Origin: Candidatus Njordarchaeota archaeon
Lineage (GTDB): Archaea; Thermoproteota; JANJXX01; Panguiarchaeales; Panguiarchaeaceae
Assembly: GCA_029855985.1 (NCBI GenBank)
Contig: JAGSHR010000220.1
Location: 1-16,925 of the forward strand
Length of the DNA stretch: 16,925 bases
Reading direction: 5' to 3'
In this document: piece by piece, positions 14,110 through 16,925 of the stretch
How the letters are laid out: the number at the start of each line of letters is the position of its first letter
How positions within the stretch are numbered: the stretch's first letter is position 1
The notes under the pieces: generated by a model
What the model was told of the DNA's origin: nothing
Seen by the model: the letters and a program-made list of their open reading frames with translations, nothing else
Database searches by the model: none
Program-made: the position numbers and the translations under genes

Positions 14110-14916
14110 ATGAGCAACCTAGTCATTGTTAAGCTCGGAGGCAGTGCAATAACAGATAAGAATGCTGTGAAGCGAGCGAGAATCCCAGTTATCAAGAGAG
14201 TCGCTAAAGAGATTAACGAAGCTTTATCTGGTAAAAATTTTAACTTGATTATTGTTCTTGGTGGTGGTTCATTTGGCCACCCTATTGCCAAGAAATATGA
14301 GATCCATAGGGGAATAGCTTCTGAAAATTCGCTCATAGGTGTATCTGAAACAGTTGATTCAATGAGAGAACTCAGCCTCATTGTTACACAAATCTTTCGG
14401 GATCAAGGCTTACCAGTTATACCTATACAACCGTCAGCAATAGCGATAAACAATAATACTAAGCTTGAAACAATGTATAGCGAAACTGTGAAGAAGTACA
14501 TAGAGATTGGAATGATACCTGTTCTCTGGGGAGATGTAGCACTAGATAACTCACTTGGTGTGTCAATATTGAGTGGGGATAATATTATATCCCATTTAGC
14601 GATAAAATATGGAGCGGCGAAAGTTGTATTTGGAATGGAAATCGACGGTTTTTACTACGATCCAATTAACCAAAAAGGATTAATACGGGAAATCTGCGAG
14701 GACAACATTAGGGAGATACTCAACTATGCTAGAGATTCCTTTGCTATTGATGTGACAGGGGGAATGGCGAGAAAAATCGAGGAGATACTACCAATGTATG
14801 AAAGAGAAATCGAGATATTTCTGGTGAACATAACAAAACCAGGGATTTTAAGGGATGTTTTGCTGGGGAAGAGAGTGATAGGCACAATTATTAGGAAAAA
14901 ATGTGGCCAGACCTAA
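14110..14916 (+). CDS. Isopentenyl phosphate kinase
   Basis: Converts isopentenyl phosphate to isopentenyl diphosphate in the archaeal mevalonate pathway, feeding membrane-lipid synthesis. The 268-residue amino-acid-kinase-fold protein shows VKLGGSAITDK (7-17), GGGSFGHP (51-58) with the catalytic His57 diagnostic of this enzyme, PVLWGDV, SGDNIISHLA and DVTGGM. ATG 14110 is chosen because GGTGA (14100-14104) lies 5 nt upstream; in-frame GTG 14101 lies within it. It is last of the lysS-epimerase-DHH-kinase unit and ends 16 nt from the convergent GTPase gene. Confidence 0.95.
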   Translation: MSNLVIVKLGGSAITDKNAVKRARIPVIKRVAKEINEALSGKNFNLIIVLGGGSFGHPIAKKYEIHRGIASENSLIGVSETVDSMRELSLIVTQIFRDQGLPVIPIQPSAIAINNNTKLETMYSETVKKYIEIGMIPVLWGDVALDNSLGVSILSGDNIISHLAIKYGAAKVVFGMEIDGFYYDPINQKGLIREICEDNIREILNYARDSFAIDVTGGMARKIEEILPMYEREIEIFLVNITKPGILRDVLLGKRVIGTIIRKKCGQT

Positions 14917-14932
14917 AAACATTAGCATAATT

Positions 14933-16180
14933 TTATACTAGAAGCCTTATTAGTTCCTCGCTTGGCAATCCTTCTGTTTTAACTATTAGTAGGGCGTCCT
15001 TTCTCTTGATTACCATCACACTTTCCTTAAATCCTTTAATCATGAACATTTGGGGCATCTCAATATTGTACGCGGCCGCCATACGGTCACCGAGTTTCTC
15101 TATTTCAATACTTCTAATAACAACATCTTTCTTTATTTGATTCAGTTCTCTTGGTCCAGGGTAAAAAGCCACGTAAAGAATTTCCCCCGCTTTTCTGATG
15201 AATATTACTTCCTTGATAGTATCTGGTCTTGATCTGACCAGTTTTTCTAGGGTTCCCCATATTCTTTCCGATGTGTGCAACCTGATTTTGTAACCTTCGA
15301 AACTAAGCTCACGATCTAAAGTTGTTGGTGTCTCAAATGTTTGTTTTGGTGTCTCAACAGCTATCGTGCTCTTAGTAAGAGACGATAATGTCTCCTCTCT
15401 CCTTTCCTCCATTACAACTTGAGCAGAAAGCGGTTGTTCAATTTCATGTTTCCTTTCGGCTTTAATAGTGGGAGCTGGCTGTTTAATTACTTGCGGTTCT
15501 CTTCTTACCTCTTGTTTAACTGTAGATTGAGGTAAGGTTCCAATCTTTGGAGTAATCCCAATACTTGAGGGAGATAAGCTCTGGATTATTTCTGTCGGGG
15601 GCTTATCCATGATTATTGATTCAAGAATATAAATTGCCCAGCCTACCTCGTTACTATCAATAGCGGAGATAACTATGTGCGGGACTTTATAGCCCCAAAG
15701 TGATTCTATAATGGAATTTAATGTATTGACTACTTCCTCGCCGCCAGATATAGCGTCCGCATTAACACCAAGGTCTTTTTTTGTACCCACTACAACGATA
15801 CCCATCAGGTTATAATATAGCTCTAATTTGATGATCTCTTCTTTTATCATTCTCAAGAGTTCTCTTGGGGACTGAGGGTCAGTAGCATCATATACAAATA
15901 GGACCCCCACGCTTTTTTGCAAACCTTTTCTTCTTTCAGTTTTCGCATCAGGGGCTCCTGGAGTATCTGTGATAATCAGTCGATAAGTTTCAGTGGGAAC
16001 GTAGCGTCCCCCCATCCTTTTTTGGTATTGCCTCACTATTTCTCTTATCTCAACGCTTGTAGTGGGTTGTGGAGCACCTGCCCCCTGATTTAGGAAAGTG
16101 TTTATCATTGTGGTTTTCCCCGAGCCACTAGGACCAAATAGAACAATCTTTATCGACGGAATCTTTGATAAGTCTTCCAT
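14933..16180 (-). CDS. Ras-like small GTPase fused to a roadblock-like domain
   Basis: A 415-residue two-domain signalling protein, predicted cytosolic. The GTPase domain (1-195) has P-loop GPSGSGKT (16-23), a switch-I Thr near 40-41, DTPG (72-75), TKKD (133-136, the NKxD site) and SAI (172-174). The residue after DTPG is Ala, where Ras has the catalytic Gln. Residues 196-290 are a Pro/Glu/Thr/Gln-rich linker, probably disordered. Residues 300-415 have the alternating pattern of roadblock/LC7 domains: a helix, IKEVIFIRKAGEILYVAF strands, a long helix with LGDRMAAAYNI, then IKGFKESVMVIKRKDALLIV strands and a final helix. Start ATG 16180 has GGGGAGA 6 nt upstream; ATG 16186 would touch it. Roadblock proteins regulate Rag, Mgl and related GTPases, so the fusion suggests a self-contained switch. 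The roadblock call is by pattern. Confidence 0.82.
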   Translation of the reverse strand: MEDLSKIPSIKIVLFGPSGSGKTTMINTFLNQGAGAPQPTTSVEIREIVRQYQKRMGGRYVPTETYRLIITDTPGAPDAKTERRKGLQKSVGVLFVYDATDPQSPRELLRMIKEEIIKLELYYNLMGIVVVGTKKDLGVNADAISGGEEVVNTLNSIIESLWGYKVPHIVISAIDSNEVGWAIYILESIIMDKPPTEIIQSLSPSSIGITPKIGTLPQSTVKQEVRREPQVIKQPAPTIKAERKHEIEQPLSAQVVMEERREETLSSLTKSTIAVETPKQTFETPTTLDRELSFEGYKIRLHTSERIWGTLEKLVRSRPDTIKEVIFIRKAGEILYVAFYPGPRELNQIKKDVVIRSIEIEKLGDRMAAAYNIEMPQMFMIKGFKESVMVIKRKDALLIVKTEGLPSEELIRLLV

Positions 16181-16218
16181 TGACATTCTCCCCTGCTACA
16201 CATGGATTCTTTTTCTTG

Positions 16219-16365
16219 TAATAACTTATAATAATAACGTGTAAAGGTTTTAATAATGTCTTGATTAGCAATGTTCTAAATGTTTTTCATTTGTTATTAT
16301 TTAAGTAATAACGGTATAAAAATAATTTCCAAATGCTAATTCGTGAGATTTAGTTAGCCGTTATT
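16219..16365. repeat. TAATAAC repeats in the GTPase/NOG1 divergent promoter
   Basis: TAATAAC occurs at 16219-16225, 16232-16238 and 16306-16312. The last forms, with GTTATTA at 16293-16299, a 20-bp near-perfect palindrome with one mismatched pair. AATAACGG (16307-16314) is also repeated in inverse as CCGTTATT (16358-16365). In AT-rich DNA such runs arise easily, but the shared AACG/CGTT ends make a regulatory site possible. Confidence 0.35.
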
Positions 16366-16396
16366 TTAAAGAGGGCATAAATGATTTAAACAACAA

Positions 16397-16405
16397 TTAT
16401 ATAAT
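16397..16405 (+). promoter_or_regulatory. TATA box for NOG1
   Basis: TTATATAAT lies 43 bp before the proposed TTG start, predicting a transcript from about 16427 with a leader of some 13 nt that just includes the AGTGA ribosome site. Confidence 0.45.
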
Positions 16406-16439
16406 AAATCCGTTTTAAAATAATTGGAGAGTGAAAAAG

Positions 16440-16925
16440 TTGGAAAAAGATTTCGAGAGCATTTTAGGTAAGACAGTGAGACCGAGAAATCCTTTTAGGG
16501 GCATATATATCTACAATAACGTCCAAGAGTTAATAGAGATAGCATTTAACGCTTCAAAGAAAGCCTCACCACCGCTCACTAACGTAAAAACACCCTTTGA
16601 GAAAAAGAAGAAAATCATTATTTTCAGACTAGAATTATTCTCAAATGAACTAATTAAAAGGTTAAGAGATCTAATTAAGAAACACCCAAGATTGGAAGAA
16701 TTACATCCGTTTTACTTAGCCGCATTAGATGTTTATGTATCCAAAGATGAATTAAAGATAGCGCTAAGCAAAATCTTTGGAGCAACAAAGTTAATTGAGA
16801 AATTCAAAGATGATTATAAGAGACAATTGAAGAGAATAAAAATTCTGGGCGATGACGAGGAGTCAAGAAAAAAAGCGTATAGGCTTCTTGAAATGAGAAA
16901 AAAAGAAGCTTACGGTCGCATAATC
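16440..16925 (+). CDS. NOG1-family ribosome-assembly GTPase, N-terminal part (runs off the window)
   Basis: Only the first 162 codons are present and the frame is open to the last base. The segment matches the N-terminal helical-bundle domain of archaeal and eukaryotic NOG1, which acts in large-subunit assembly: RNPFRGIYIYNNVQELIEIAF near residue 15-35, then LEELHPFYLAALDVY (about 84-98), SKIFGATKLIEKF, and RKKAYRLLEMRKKEAYGRI before the expected GTPase domain, which lies beyond the window. TTG 16440 is favoured because AGTGA lies exactly 5 nt upstream, matching local usage; in-frame GTG 16431 abuts GGAGA with no spacing. The gene is divergent from the GTPase-roadblock gene across 259 bp. Confidence 0.88.
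   Translation, partial: MEKDFESILGKTVRPRNPFRGIYIYNNVQELIEIAFNASKKASPPLTNVKTPFEKKKKIIIFRLELFSNELIKRLRDLIKKHPRLEELHPFYLAALDVYVSKDELKIALSKIFGATKLIEKFKDDYKRQLKRIKILGDDEESRKKAYRLLEMRKKEAYGRII

Noticed and set aside
1..16925. CRISPR array, insertion sequence, prophage or attachment site, including integration at tRNA-Leu.
   Set aside because: No regularly spaced repeats, transposase, integrase or duplicated tRNA end seen by eye.

Overview
The window is archaeal chromosomal DNA. Markers are a class I lysyl-tRNA synthetase, an eIF1/SUI1-type initiation factor, isopentenyl phosphate kinase, an archaeal-type UMP kinase, a RadA-family recombinase, NOG1 and a Ras-like GTPase fused to a roadblock-like domain. 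AT-rich TATA boxes sit about 25 bp before likely transcript starts, and most genes have a GGTGA-type ribosome site exactly 5 nt before the start codon. The fused GTPase-roadblock protein and the overall gene set suggest the TACK or Asgard side of the archaea, probably a thermophile, but I cannot name the lineage from this sequence alone.

Region 1 (94-4481) is the least familiar part. Four tightly packed plus-strand genes encode a divergent RadA paralog with an extra N-terminal Cys-containing domain, a small helical protein of unknown family, a helix-turn-helix protein, and a 650-residue AAA+ type ATPase followed by a restriction-endonuclease-like region. This looks like an undescribed DNA-transaction module (recombination, repair, replication or defence). 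Strand composition drifts strongly across it: G+T falls from about 44 of 60 bases near the start to about 15 of 60 near the end.

Region 2 (4584-10132) holds core metabolism: glutamate dehydrogenase (minus), a 400-bp spacer with unusual base composition, UMP kinase plus a UppP/BacA polyprenyl-diphosphatase (plus), a PfpI/DJ-1 protein and a ribbon-helix-helix/zinc-ribbon regulator (minus), a divergent nicotinamidase-like hydrolase (plus) with operator-like repeats in the shared promoter, and the SUI1 factor (plus).

Region 3 (10236-14916) has tRNA-Leu(UAG), then a probable operon of class I lysyl-tRNA synthetase, an enolase-superfamily dipeptide epimerase, a DHH phosphoesterase and isopentenyl phosphate kinase. 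Isopentenyl phosphate kinase and UppP both belong to isoprenoid-phosphate chemistry, which supplies membrane lipids and glycan carriers. Region 4 (14933-16925) has the GTPase-roadblock fusion on the minus strand, convergent with isopentenyl phosphate kinase and divergent from the N-terminal part of NOG1, which runs off the window. Spacers longer than 150 bp hold only promoters, short inverted repeats or A+C-rich sequence. I see no insertion sequence, CRISPR array or rRNA.
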